Shown in pieces: positions 8,241 through 16,298 of a stretch of 64,000 nt of DNA (the stretch's first letter is position 1; every line of letters begins with the position of its first letter). Location: positions 62,001 to 126,000 of the forward strand of contig OY764222.1 of assembly GCA_963668325.1 (NCBI GenBank). The letters run 5' to 3'. Position numbers and translations under genes: made by a program. The notes below the pieces were generated by a model. It saw only the letters and a list, made by a program, of their open reading frames with translations. It made no database searches and had not been told where the DNA came from. The DNA comes from MPNP01 sp963668325. Its GTDB lineage: Bacteria; Pseudomonadota; Alphaproteobacteria; Rhodobacterales; Rhodobacteraceae.

Positions 8241-9093
8241 TCGGGGAGCAACAATTCATGTTGCCAGGGAATTCAACCCGTGGCCGGCAGTTGTATTTAT
8301 TTCTCTCCTAGTGTTGGCGGTACTGTTTTTGGCTCCTACGGTCGGTGTTCTACTGTCTTCCATCAAAACAACCAAGGAGATCTCTGAGGGTGGGTTATGG
8401 AATATTCCAACCAAACTTTTTCTGGGTAACTTTGGGGAGGTGTTGGGGAACCCTGCGGTTCACCGATATTTTTTAAACACCCTATTGGTTACAGTCCCAG
8501 CCACTTTTGCTTCGATAGCCTTAGGGGTTTTGGGGGGATATGTATTTTCAAAGCTGCCATTTTGGGGTAGCAATTTACTTTTCCTGGTGATCATTTCCGG
8601 CATGTTTTTTCCACCTCAGGTTATACTCATTCCCTTATTCCAATTTTTTAATACGCTCGGCTTAATCGACACCCTATGGCCAATAATCTTTATCCACACA
8701 GCTTTGGGCATTCCGATTTGTACCCTGCTCATGAGGAATTTTTTTGCTACCGTACCAAATACCCTTAGAGAAGCAGCCATTCTTGAAGGTGCCAATGAGT
8801 ATCAAGTTCTTACCCGAGTTGTATTACCTTTAAGTCTGCCGGCCCTGGCAGTACTTGCTACCTTACAATTTACCTGGATTTGGAATGACTTTCTATGGCC
8901 GCTTATATTTACCCAATCTGATGAAAAAAGAACCATCATGGTTGGTATCGTGAATCTAAAGGGACAATACTCTGTTGCCTGGGGGGTTCAGGGAGCGTTG
9001 TCCCTGGTCGCAAGTCTGCCAACATTGATTGTTTTTCTATTTTTTCAAAGATACTTTATCAAGGGGATGACGATGGGGGCCGTCAAGGGATAG
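8233..9093 (+). CDS. Sugar ABC transporter permease, MalG type
   Basis: A 286-residue inner-membrane protein with about six transmembrane segments. The EAA loop is R-E-A-A-I-L-E-G-A-N-E-Y-Q-V-L at about 178-192. It pairs with the preceding permease to form the channel of the CUT1-class importer. Its ATG lies inside the end of the previous gene (8-base overlap), and the ATPase gene begins three bases after its stop. Confidence 0.92.
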   Translation: MADRGATIHVAREFNPWPAVVFISLLVLAVLFLAPTVGVLLSSIKTTKEISEGGLWNIPTKLFLGNFGEVLGNPAVHRYFLNTLLVTVPATFASIALGVLGGYVFSKLPFWGSNLLFLVIISGMFFPPQVILIPLFQFFNTLGLIDTLWPIIFIHTALGIPICTLLMRNFFATVPNTLREAAILEGANEYQVLTRVVLPLSLPALAVLATLQFTWIWNDFLWPLIFTQSDEKRTIMVGIVNLKGQYSVAWGVQGALSLVASLPTLIVFLFFQRYFIKGMTMGAVKG

Positions 9094-9096
9094 ATC

Positions 9097-10167
9097 ATGG
9101 CTAATTTAATTCTCAAGAATGTATCTAAATCGTTTGGCAACTCAAGTGTCATTAAATCAGTCAATCTTGAAATAGCACATGGCGAATTTGTGGTTTTTGT
9201 GGGGCCATCTGGTTGTGGGAAATCAACCTTATTGCGACTGATTACGGGCTTGGAAAGTGTTTCAGAAGGCCAGATCATAATTGAAGACCAGGATGTGACG
9301 CTCATGAAACCCTCCAAACGGGAGGTTGCCATGGTTTTCCAGTCATATGCCTTGTTTCCACATCTGACTGTCTCTGAAAATATCGGGTTTGGATTAAAAT
9401 TAGCCAAAGTACCAAGGGCAGATATTGCCAACCGGGTCCTGGATGTCGCCAAAGTCCTAAGGATTGAAAACCTCCTTTCCAGGAAACCCAGGCAGTTGTC
9501 TGGAGGTCAAAGACAGAGAGTTGCTATAGGTAGATCAATAATTCGCAATCCCAAGGTGTTTCTTTTTGATGAACCCCTTTCTAATCTGGATGCTGCCCTG
9601 AGGGTGGTAATGAGGATTGAAATAAACCGTCTGCACCAAAATATGGGTGCAACAATGATTTATGTAACACATGACCAGACCGAAGCGATGACTCTGGCCG
9701 ACAGAATTGTGGTTTTGAATGAGGGCAAGATTGAGCAGGTGGGATCGCCTCTGGATCTATATGAAAAACCTGTAAACAAGTTCGTTGCAGGTTTTATCGG
9801 ATCGCCAGCCATGAATTTTCTCCAAGGCATAATTGCCAGAAATAATGGCAATGCAGATATCAGATTAGGGCCCAATATCATTGAGGTAGAAAAGCCAAAT
9901 CTGGAACCCGATATGGAAATTGAGATTGGGGTCCGGCCTGAACACATAGAAATCGTTTCTCCATCGCAATGCCAGCTGGCAGCAAGGGTCGAGATTATAG
10001 AGAAACTCGGGGTGGAATCAATGATCTATCTAAAGACCGAAGTTTCCGATAATCCGTTAACGGTACGAACTGATCCTAAAATCCCCTTGAATGTTGGTAA
10101 CAAGGTGGGTTTGAATTTTCCTGAGCAATATCTCCATTTCTTTGATAGAAAGGGTAATGTAATTTAA
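9097..10167 (+). CDS. Sugar ABC transporter ATP-binding protein, UgpC/MalK type
   Basis: The protein is 356 residues. Walker A is G-P-S-G-C-G-K-S-T at about 37-45, the Q-loop is V-F-Q-S-Y-A-L-F-P-H, the signature is L-S-G-G-Q-R-Q-R-V-A and Walker B is V-F-L-F-D-E-P-L-S-N-L-D. The C-terminal TOBE-like regulatory domain (from about 240) contains G-V-R-P-E-H-I-E, as in MalK, UgpC and MsmK. It energises sugar import from the cytoplasmic face. It is the fourth gene of the operon; the dehydratase gene follows after about 50 bp. Confidence 0.93.
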   Translation: MANLILKNVSKSFGNSSVIKSVNLEIAHGEFVVFVGPSGCGKSTLLRLITGLESVSEGQIIIEDQDVTLMKPSKREVAMVFQSYALFPHLTVSENIGFGLKLAKVPRADIANRVLDVAKVLRIENLLSRKPRQLSGGQRQRVAIGRSIIRNPKVFLFDEPLSNLDAALRVVMRIEINRLHQNMGATMIYVTHDQTEAMTLADRIVVLNEGKIEQVGSPLDLYEKPVNKFVAGFIGSPAMNFLQGIIARNNGNADIRLGPNIIEVEKPNLEPDMEIEIGVRPEHIEIVSPSQCQLAARVEIIEKLGVESMIYLKTEVSDNPLTVRTDPKIPLNVGNKVGLNFPEQYLHFFDRKGNVI

Positions 10168-10218
10168 GGTTAAGAAGTATAAGACCATTAGTTTGTAATA
10201 TAACTTGGAAGAAACATT

Positions 10219-11928
10219 TTGGAAAAAAAAGGCAAGATCGGATTAGCTAATAACCTGACTCATTACGGCGATCCAGATTTTTCGGTATTTCTTCGCAAGT
10301 CCTTTGCTGCTTCCATGGGGTATTCCAAGGACATGCTCAACCGGAAGATTGTCGGAATAGCCTATACCGGGTCAGGATTTAATAATTGTCATCGACATTT
10401 CCCTGAACTGCTTGATGCTGTCAAAAGGGGCGTCATTGCCAATGGGGCACTTCCTTTGGAATTTCCTACCATCTCGCTTGGCGAGGTATTTATAAACCCA
10501 ACAAGTCTCAAATTTCGTAATCTCATGGCTTTGGATACCGAAGAAATGATCAAGTCCCAGCCCATGGATGCGGTTGTCCTTATGGGAGGGTGTGATAAAA
10601 CAATTCCGGCCCAGATAATGGGAGCGATATCAGCAAATATACCTTCCATTCAGTTAATTGGCGGTCCCATGATGACCTCGAAATTCAAGGGAGAGCGTCT
10701 TGGGGCTTGTACGGATTGTCGAAGATTTTGGACCAAGTTTCGTTCGGAAAATATTACCGAACAGGAAATCCACAAGGTTGAAGGCCGATTGGCTACAACA
10801 GCTGGAACCTGCCCTATTATGGGTACAGCTTCTACCATGGCCTGCGTTGCAGAGAGTTTGGGATTGGCTCTTCCAGGGAGTGCAGCCATACCAGCGGTAA
10901 ATTCAGATCGATTGAGGGCAGCTGAACTAACTGGAAAAACTGCGGCGGACCTGGCTTCTAATCCGGTTTTCCCAAGTGAGATTATCGTTGAAAAATCCAT
11001 AGAAAACGCTTTTCGGGTAATTTTGGCCTTGGGAGGGTCGTCCAACGCAATTATCCACTTAACTGCCATTGCTGGTCGGGCCGGTATAAAATTTTCTCTA
11101 CAAAAGTTCAATGAGCTGTCGGATACAACACCCGTTTTGGTTAATCTGAAACCAGTTGGGAATCATTACATGGAAGATTTCTATTTTGCTGGTGGTCTTG
11201 GTGCCGTTCTACGTGAGTTAAAGCCATTGTTACATCTTGATTGTCTTACCATTACTGGTGAAACCTTGAGAGAAAGGCTAAATTCGGATGTTGATTATGT
11301 TGACAGGTCGGTAATTGCCACCTTGGAAAAACCGCTTGATCCCGAAGGAGGTTTGGTTGCACTGTTTGGTTCATTGGCGCCGAAGGGTGCTATTTTGAAA
11401 AGGTCGGCAGCCACCAAAGAATTATTTGATAAGGTTGGTAAAGCTGTGGTTTTTGAATCGCTTGAGGATTTGACAAACCGAATTGATGACCCCAACCTTG
11501 AAGTTTCACCTGAAGATTTCCTGATTTTAAAAAATGCTGGCCCGGCCAGCCCCTCAGGCATGCCAGAAGCTGGATATCTACCATTGCCCAAGAAAATGTT
11601 GGCTCAGGGGGTACGGGATATGGTTCGAATTTCAGATGCAAGAATGTCCGGCTCAGCTTTTGGAACGGTCATTCTTCATGTTACGCCCGAAGCTGCCATA
11701 GGAGGTCCACTTGCTTTGGTTCAGAATGGTGATCAGATCAGGCTTTCCGTCGCTGAAAAGAAGTTGGATCTGCTGGTATCCGAGGAAGAAATGCAGATTA
11801 GAAAAAAGAAAGCCCTTATATTTGAACCCGATAAGGAAAATTTAAGGGGATACGAAAAATTATATCAGGAACAAATTTTACAGGCAGATCAAGGGTGTGA
11901 TTTTGAGTTTCTTCTTCCACTTGAATAA
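10219..11928 (+). CDS. IlvD/EDD family dehydratase, probably acting on a sugar acid
   Basis: The protein is 569 residues. The three Fe-S ligand cysteines are Cys57, Cys125 (G-G-C-D-K-T) and Cys198 (G-T-C-P-I-M). Their spacing of 68 and 73 residues equals that I recall for the [2Fe-2S] pentonate dehydratases. The catalytic-serine loop R-I-S-D-A-R-M-S-G-S-A-F-G is near residue 475. Family members convert 2,3-dihydroxy acids to 2-keto-3-deoxy acids in the cytosol. The operon with a sugar importer and a divergent Gfo/Idh oxidoreductase makes an aldonate such as a pentonate a better guess than dihydroxyisovalerate. It starts with TTG at 10219, preceded by GGAAGAAA; no ATG fits the conserved N-terminus better. 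Confidence 0.85.
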   Translation: MEKKGKIGLANNLTHYGDPDFSVFLRKSFAASMGYSKDMLNRKIVGIAYTGSGFNNCHRHFPELLDAVKRGVIANGALPLEFPTISLGEVFINPTSLKFRNLMALDTEEMIKSQPMDAVVLMGGCDKTIPAQIMGAISANIPSIQLIGGPMMTSKFKGERLGACTDCRRFWTKFRSENITEQEIHKVEGRLATTAGTCPIMGTASTMACVAESLGLALPGSAAIPAVNSDRLRAAELTGKTAADLASNPVFPSEIIVEKSIENAFRVILALGGSSNAIIHLTAIAGRAGIKFSLQKFNELSDTTPVLVNLKPVGNHYMEDFYFAGGLGAVLRELKPLLHLDCLTITGETLRERLNSDVDYVDRSVIATLEKPLDPEGGLVALFGSLAPKGAILKRSAATKELFDKVGKAVVFESLEDLTNRIDDPNLEVSPEDFLILKNAGPASPSGMPEAGYLPLPKKMLAQGVRDMVRISDARMSGSAFGTVILHVTPEAAIGGPLALVQNGDQIRLSVAEKKLDLLVSEEEMQIRKKKALIFEPDKENLRGYEKLYQEQILQADQGCDFEFLLPLE

Positions 11929-12013
11929 CAGTTCATCAATTGTTCCCCTTGCTACCAATGGTGGGAATGTTATATTTTATGTACATCCCAGATCACTAGA
12001 TTGGTTCTAAGCA

Positions 12014-12574
12014 ATGTTCATTCAAACAGAAGCAACTCCTAATCCCGCTACACTCAAGTTTTTTCCAGGAGAAGATGTTTTACCAAATGGAACAGAAGAT
12101 TTTCCAGATATGGAATCAACTGAAAGCTCCAGTTTGGCACGCAAACTGTTTGGTGTCAGAGGGGTGGAAAGGGTTTTCTTTGGGAGTGATTTTATTTCCA
12201 TCTCCAAAGGTGATGCGATTCATTGGGAACATATAAAACCGGCTATTCTCGGCACAATAATGGAGCATTTCCAAGCTGGTCAACCTGTTATGGAATATTC
12301 GCAGGAGGCCAAAGTAGCTGAAGAGGATCCAGATTCGCCGGATGCACCCATCATCAAACAGATCAAAGAATTACTGGATACAAGAGTAAGACCTGCCGTA
12401 GCCCAGGACGGTGGCGATATTACGTTCTATGGTTTTGATAGAGGGGTTGTCTATCTTCACATGCGGGGTGCCTGTGCAGGGTGTCCTTCTTCAACCATAA
12501 CCCTAAAGATGGGTATTGAAAACCTCCTTAGGCATTATATTCCTGAAGTCATTGAAGTCCGACCAGTCATGTAA
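12014..12574 (+). CDS. NfuA/NifU-type iron-sulfur cluster carrier
   Basis: The protein is 186 residues. The N-terminal Nfu_N domain (about 1-90) starts with the typical M-F-I-Q-T-E-A-T-P-N-P-A-T-L-K-F. The C-terminal NifU domain (about 110-186) carries the cluster-binding pair C154-A-G-C157. It takes a [4Fe-4S] cluster from the assembly scaffold and hands it to client enzymes in the cytosol. The two-domain alphaproteobacterial/mitochondrial NFU1-like layout agrees with the other taxonomic signals in the window. Its 3' end overlaps the possible start region of tsaB. Confidence 0.93.
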   Translation: MFIQTEATPNPATLKFFPGEDVLPNGTEDFPDMESTESSSLARKLFGVRGVERVFFGSDFISISKGDAIHWEHIKPAILGTIMEHFQAGQPVMEYSQEAKVAEEDPDSPDAPIIKQIKELLDTRVRPAVAQDGGDITFYGFDRGVVYLHMRGACAGCPSSTITLKMGIENLLRHYIPEVIEVRPVM

Positions 12575-13217
12575 AAACGATCTCATAATTGGGATTGATA
12601 CCTCTGGAGCCTTTATAAGGGCAGCCATACTGCATGGAAATGAACTGTTGGTTCAAAAAGATGAGCCCAAACAAACAGGTGTCGATAGATTATTTCCGCT
12701 TATTTACGAGATGTTTCAGGCAAAAAATCTTACCTGGGACAGGATGAAAGCAATTGGGGTTTGTGTCGGTCCTGGAAATTTCAATGGTATACGGGTAGGG
12801 GTTTCAGCAGCAAGAGGATTGTCTTTGTCCCTTGGGATACCTGCTATAGGAGTTACCAAATTCGATGCCTTTGCTTTGGGACACTCAGATCCCTTGCTGG
12901 TAACTGTCAAATCTGTCAAAGACAAATTTTTTGGTAGAATAGGTTTGACTGGACAACCTTTTGTAGCAGACATCAACAGTCTTAGGCTTGAAAATATAGA
13001 TAATCTTGCAGTCGTTGGCTTTGCGGCAGAAACGATAAGTAGGCGGTTTGGCATAAATTACCTCGATCCGAAATTTAATACTGCCCAAGCTGTTGCGATA
13101 ATTTCCTCAAACCTAGCTGGCGAGAACAATCCTCCCCCAAAACCGTATTATGTCAGTTCTCCCCGAATCGATCCTAATGCAACGAAATTAACCAAATTCA
13201 GTTCCCCATCTGCTTGA
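12552..13217 (+). CDS. tsaB: tRNA threonylcarbamoyladenosine biosynthesis protein TsaB
   Basis: The ASKHA-fold N-terminus reads I-I-G-I-D-T-S-G-A-F-I-R-A-A-I, and the family motif G-V-C-V-G-P-G-N-F-N-G-I-R-V-G is near residue 75. TsaB is the non-catalytic dimerisation partner of TsaD in making t6A37 on ANN-reading tRNAs. The start is uncertain: no ATG is available before the conserved strand. TTG at 12552 (inside the end of the Nfu gene) and TTG at 12516 are both open. The shorter one is given because TsaB normally begins close to the I-D-T-S motif. Translation is probably coupled to the Nfu gene. Confidence 0.85.
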   Translation: MKSDQSCKNDLIIGIDTSGAFIRAAILHGNELLVQKDEPKQTGVDRLFPLIYEMFQAKNLTWDRMKAIGVCVGPGNFNGIRVGVSAARGLSLSLGIPAIGVTKFDAFALGHSDPLLVTVKSVKDKFFGRIGLTGQPFVADINSLRLENIDNLAVVGFAAETISRRFGINYLDPKFNTAQAVAIISSNLAGENNPPPKPYYVSSPRIDPNATKLTKFSSPSA

Positions 13218-13343
13218 AGTTACAAGGACTTGCCAAACCAGATCAAATCCAAATTACTAAACTTTGTGCTTCAGGATTGAATATTCAGATTGACATTCAA
13301 AATGAATGCATCTTTTTTCACAAATTATTCTTATATGTAAGTA

Positions 13344-13514
13344 TTTTTCATAATTTATGTTTTTTGTTGTTAATAAATAATGTTTTTTGTTTAATATTTA
13401 ATTTATTTAATGAAAATAAGAGTTTTTCATAATTTATGTTTTTTGTTGTTAATAAATAATGTTTTTTGTTTAATATTTAATTTATTTAATGAAAATAAGA
13501 GTTTTTCATAATTT
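13344..13514. repeat. AT-rich 79-bp direct tandem repeat
   Basis: Two apparently identical 79-bp copies (13344-13422 and 13423-13501) are followed by the first 13 bases of a third (13502-13514). The unit is very AT-rich, full of TTTTTT and TTAAT-type steps. It fills most of the 336-bp gap between tsaB and the fic gene and ends about 40 bp before the fic start. The short open frame across 13214-13432 is a by-product of the low GC content. Copy number may vary between strains and change expression of fic. Confidence 0.9.
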
Positions 13515-13553
13515 GTAGGATTATCTTTTAAAATTATACAATAAGTCTCGATA

Positions 13554-15122
13554 GTGGTAAACGAACCAATGTATCAAAATACACTACTCTTAAATTCGCT
13601 AGCTTTTTTCAAAGATTTTCCTCCATTGGAAGCAGGCATGACCTTAGCAGGTTATGGTGCACTAATTAAAAAGTATAACCTCACTGTACCTTTCCCCGAC
13701 TATTTATGCGCCATTAACGTTAAGCATAAGATGCAGGCTAAAGACCAGTGGCGTTTGTTCACACCTCGTCATAAACCAGTTGAATCGTTATATGGGCACC
13801 TCGTGTTCGCGCTAAAGTACGAGGGAATTGACCTTGCGGTGCTTAAAGCATTGTTTGCCCAAATAAAATCCAAGCAAATCGAAGACATCGTTCGGTCAGA
13901 ACCTACTGGGTATTTTAGTCGTCGTATATGGTTCTTGTATGAATGGCTCATGGAAACTCAATTAAATTTAGCCGATATAAAAAAGGGTAACTACGTTCCA
14001 GTAATTGATGAAAAACTACAATACCCCGGACCTGCCCGAATTTCCAAACGCCATCGAGTCCGAAACAATTTACCTGGAATTCAGGCTTTTTGTCCTCTGA
14101 TCAGACGTACTGATAAGATCGATAAATTTATAGCTATGAATTTGGCACAGGCTGTTAAGGATCATGTCGGAGAAACTCATGGCGATCTTCTGAGAAGAGC
14201 CGCAGCGTTTTTGCTAATTAAAGATTCAAAAGCATCCTACAAAATTGAAGGCGAAACCCCACCTCATAAACGTATTGAACGTTGGGGGCGAATTATCGGT
14301 GATGCCGGTAAACGCAACTTAAGCGTAGCAGAACTAGAGTATCTTCAGTCGGTTGTCATTGGTGACAATCGCTTTACAAAACTGGGATGTAGAACCGAAG
14401 AAGGATTCATTGGTGAACATGACCGGATAAATAGAACGCCAATACCCGTGCATATTTCTGCTCGTCATACAGATCTAAATTCACTTTTATCTGGATTACT
14501 GGAAACCAACCAATTGCTTATGAACAGCAAATATGATGCAGTACTTGCTGCAACACTCATTGCTTTTGGGTTTGTATTTATCCACCCATTTGAAGATGGT
14601 AACGGCAGAATTCATCGCTATCTTTTTCACCATGTTCTTGTTAAGAATGGTTTTATCTCGAATGGTTGGATGTTTCCTGTTTCTGCAATTATTCTGGATC
14701 GGCTTGAAGATTACGTAATAACACTAGAAAACTATTCAAAGCCAAGACTTGAATTGATCGACTGGCGTTCTTCGGAAAAGGGTAATGTTGAAATATTGAA
14801 CGCAACGATTGACCTGTACCGCTATTTTGACGCAACCAAACAAGCCGAATTTTTCTTTGAGTGTGTAGAAGAAACCATCAATAAGACTCTCCCAGAGGAA
14901 GTTGATTATCTTAGAAAGCATAACTTGCTGGTCAATCACATCAAAAACGAAATAGAAATGCCGGATAGTCTGGTTGACCTATTGATTAGGTTCTTGAACC
15001 AAAATAATGGAACCCTATCCAAACGAGCCCGAAATAGGGAGTTTGCAAAACTAACTGAGAATGAAACTACATCAATCGAAAACAAGTACCAGGAAATCTT
15101 TAATCCTAAGATTTTAAATTGA
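13554..15122 (+). CDS. Fic family protein with N-terminal inhibitory motif
   Basis: The Fic core H-P-F-E-D-G-N-G-R-I-H-R is at residues 344-355. It contains the catalytic His344, the phosphate-binding acidic residue and the final Arg. An S-Y-K-I-E-G motif at 228-233 matches the [S/T]xxxE[G/N] inhibitory helix placed N-terminal to the Fic core (class II arrangement), whose Glu blocks the active site. Fic proteins transfer AMP or another nucleotide moiety to a hydroxyl of a target protein. About 160 residues follow the Fic motif, so the chain is longer than minimal Fic toxins. No separate antitoxin gene is adjacent. The start is GTG at 13554 or ATG at 13569; neither has a good Shine-Dalgarno. 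Confidence 0.9.
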   Translation: MVNEPMYQNTLLLNSLAFFKDFPPLEAGMTLAGYGALIKKYNLTVPFPDYLCAINVKHKMQAKDQWRLFTPRHKPVESLYGHLVFALKYEGIDLAVLKALFAQIKSKQIEDIVRSEPTGYFSRRIWFLYEWLMETQLNLADIKKGNYVPVIDEKLQYPGPARISKRHRVRNNLPGIQAFCPLIRRTDKIDKFIAMNLAQAVKDHVGETHGDLLRRAAAFLLIKDSKASYKIEGETPPHKRIERWGRIIGDAGKRNLSVAELEYLQSVVIGDNRFTKLGCRTEEGFIGEHDRINRTPIPVHISARHTDLNSLLSGLLETNQLLMNSKYDAVLAATLIAFGFVFIHPFEDGNGRIHRYLFHHVLVKNGFISNGWMFPVSAIILDRLEDYVITLENYSKPRLELIDWRSSEKGNVEILNATIDLYRYFDATKQAEFFFECVEETINKTLPEEVDYLRKHNLLVNHIKNEIEMPDSLVDLLIRFLNQNNGTLSKRARNREFAKLTENETTSIENKYQEIFNPKILN

Positions 15123-15288
15123 TTTAACCTTGTTGACAAAAACTCCTTTTCGTTCCTGGCTTGGGATTTCTTCAAAACGGTTATCATATATCGAACGAGG
15201 ACCCTATTTTCTTTGCAAAATCAAAATAAGGGAATTATGATTTGAATTAGTTATCTAATTGTTATTTCCACTATTTGGGAGAAATGTA

Positions 15289-16278
15289 ATGAAATTTATC
15301 AAGGGAACTATCGCAACCTTGCTTGCCCTGTCATTCATGGGTGCAAATCTATTTGCCGAACCTGCAATTGTTTTTGATATTGGAGGTAAGTTCGATAAAT
15401 CCTTCAACGAAAGCGCTTGGACCGGGGCGGAGAAATGGAAAAGTGAAACTGGGGGTTCATATAGAGAAATTGAAATTCAATCGGAAGCCCAACGTGAACA
15501 AGCTCTTCGCAGATTGGCCGAAGGCGGAAGTAACCCCATTGTTATGACCGGCTTTGCTTTTGGAAGCGTGCTTGACAACGTAGCTCCAGATTATCCGGAT
15601 ACCAATTTTGCTATCATCGACTTTGTAGTCCCCCACTCTAATGTAAAATCCATTGTGTTCAAGGAACATGAAGGGTCCTACCTGGTAGGTCTAATTGCAG
15701 GAATGACCACGGCTTCAAATACTGTTGGTTTTGTTGGAGGAATGGATATTCCCCTGATTCGAAGATTTGGGTGTGGCTATGTTCAGGGAGTCAAAGCGGC
15801 AAATTCAGATATAAACGTAATCCAAAATATGACTGGAAATGATCCTTCTGCCTGGAACGATCCCGTCAAGGGAGGCGAATTGACCAAGGCACAGATAGCC
15901 TCTGGTGCTGATGTCGTTTATCATGCCGCTGGGGGAACTGGTGTCGGAGTACTGCAAGCAGCGGCAGATGCTGGTATTCTGGGAATTGGCGTGGATGCCA
16001 ACCAAAATCACCTGCATCCAGGTTCCGTACTGACCTCCATGTTGAAAAGGGTTGATGTAGCCGTCTATAATTCCTTCTCGGAAGGAATGGATTTAGCTAC
16101 AGGTGTAGTTATTCTTGGCTTGGCTGAAGACGGTGTTGGCTACGCTATAGATGAAAACAACCAGGACCTGATTTCTGCTGAAGTGCTGGAACAGGTTGAA
16201 GCGACCAAGGCAGCAATTATCAACGGAGACGTTATGGTCCACGATTACACCTCTGATGACAGTTGTCCTGCCAGCTAA
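15289..16278 (+). CDS. BMP/PnrA family ABC transporter substrate-binding protein
   Basis: The ATG at 15289 has GGGAGAAA upstream and gives a clean Sec signal peptide (MKFIKGTIATLLALSFMGA, cleavage near N-L-F-A-E). The mature part begins with the family hallmark D-I-G-G-K-F-D-K-S-F-N-E-S-A-W. It also has V-G-F-V-G-G-M-D-I-P-L-I-R-R-F near 150 and a Y-H-A-A-G-G-T-G-V-G motif near 220. PnrA/Med-type proteins bind purine nucleosides in characterised cases, but many relatives have other or unknown ligands. It is the first gene of an importer operon that continues into oxidative enzymes. A hairpin separates it from the ATPase gene. Confidence 0.92.
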   Translation: MKFIKGTIATLLALSFMGANLFAEPAIVFDIGGKFDKSFNESAWTGAEKWKSETGGSYREIEIQSEAQREQALRRLAEGGSNPIVMTGFAFGSVLDNVAPDYPDTNFAIIDFVVPHSNVKSIVFKEHEGSYLVGLIAGMTTASNTVGFVGGMDIPLIRRFGCGYVQGVKAANSDINVIQNMTGNDPSAWNDPVKGGELTKAQIASGADVVYHAAGGTGVGVLQAAADAGILGIGVDANQNHLHPGSVLTSMLKRVDVAVYNSFSEGMDLATGVVILGLAEDGVGYAIDENNQDLISAEVLEQVEATKAAIINGDVMVHDYTSDDSCPAS

Positions 16279-16298
16279 AACTTTTTTGAGTATTGGTG

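Noticed and set aside
13214..13432. 72-codon plus-strand frame overlapping the end of tsaB and the tandem repeat
   Set aside because: It runs into the AT-rich repeat, has biased Phe/Leu/Asn content and no ribosome-binding site; it is a by-product of low GC.
13344..13514. Possible CRISPR array
   Set aside because: The 79-bp units are directly abutting with no spacers, and no cas genes are present.
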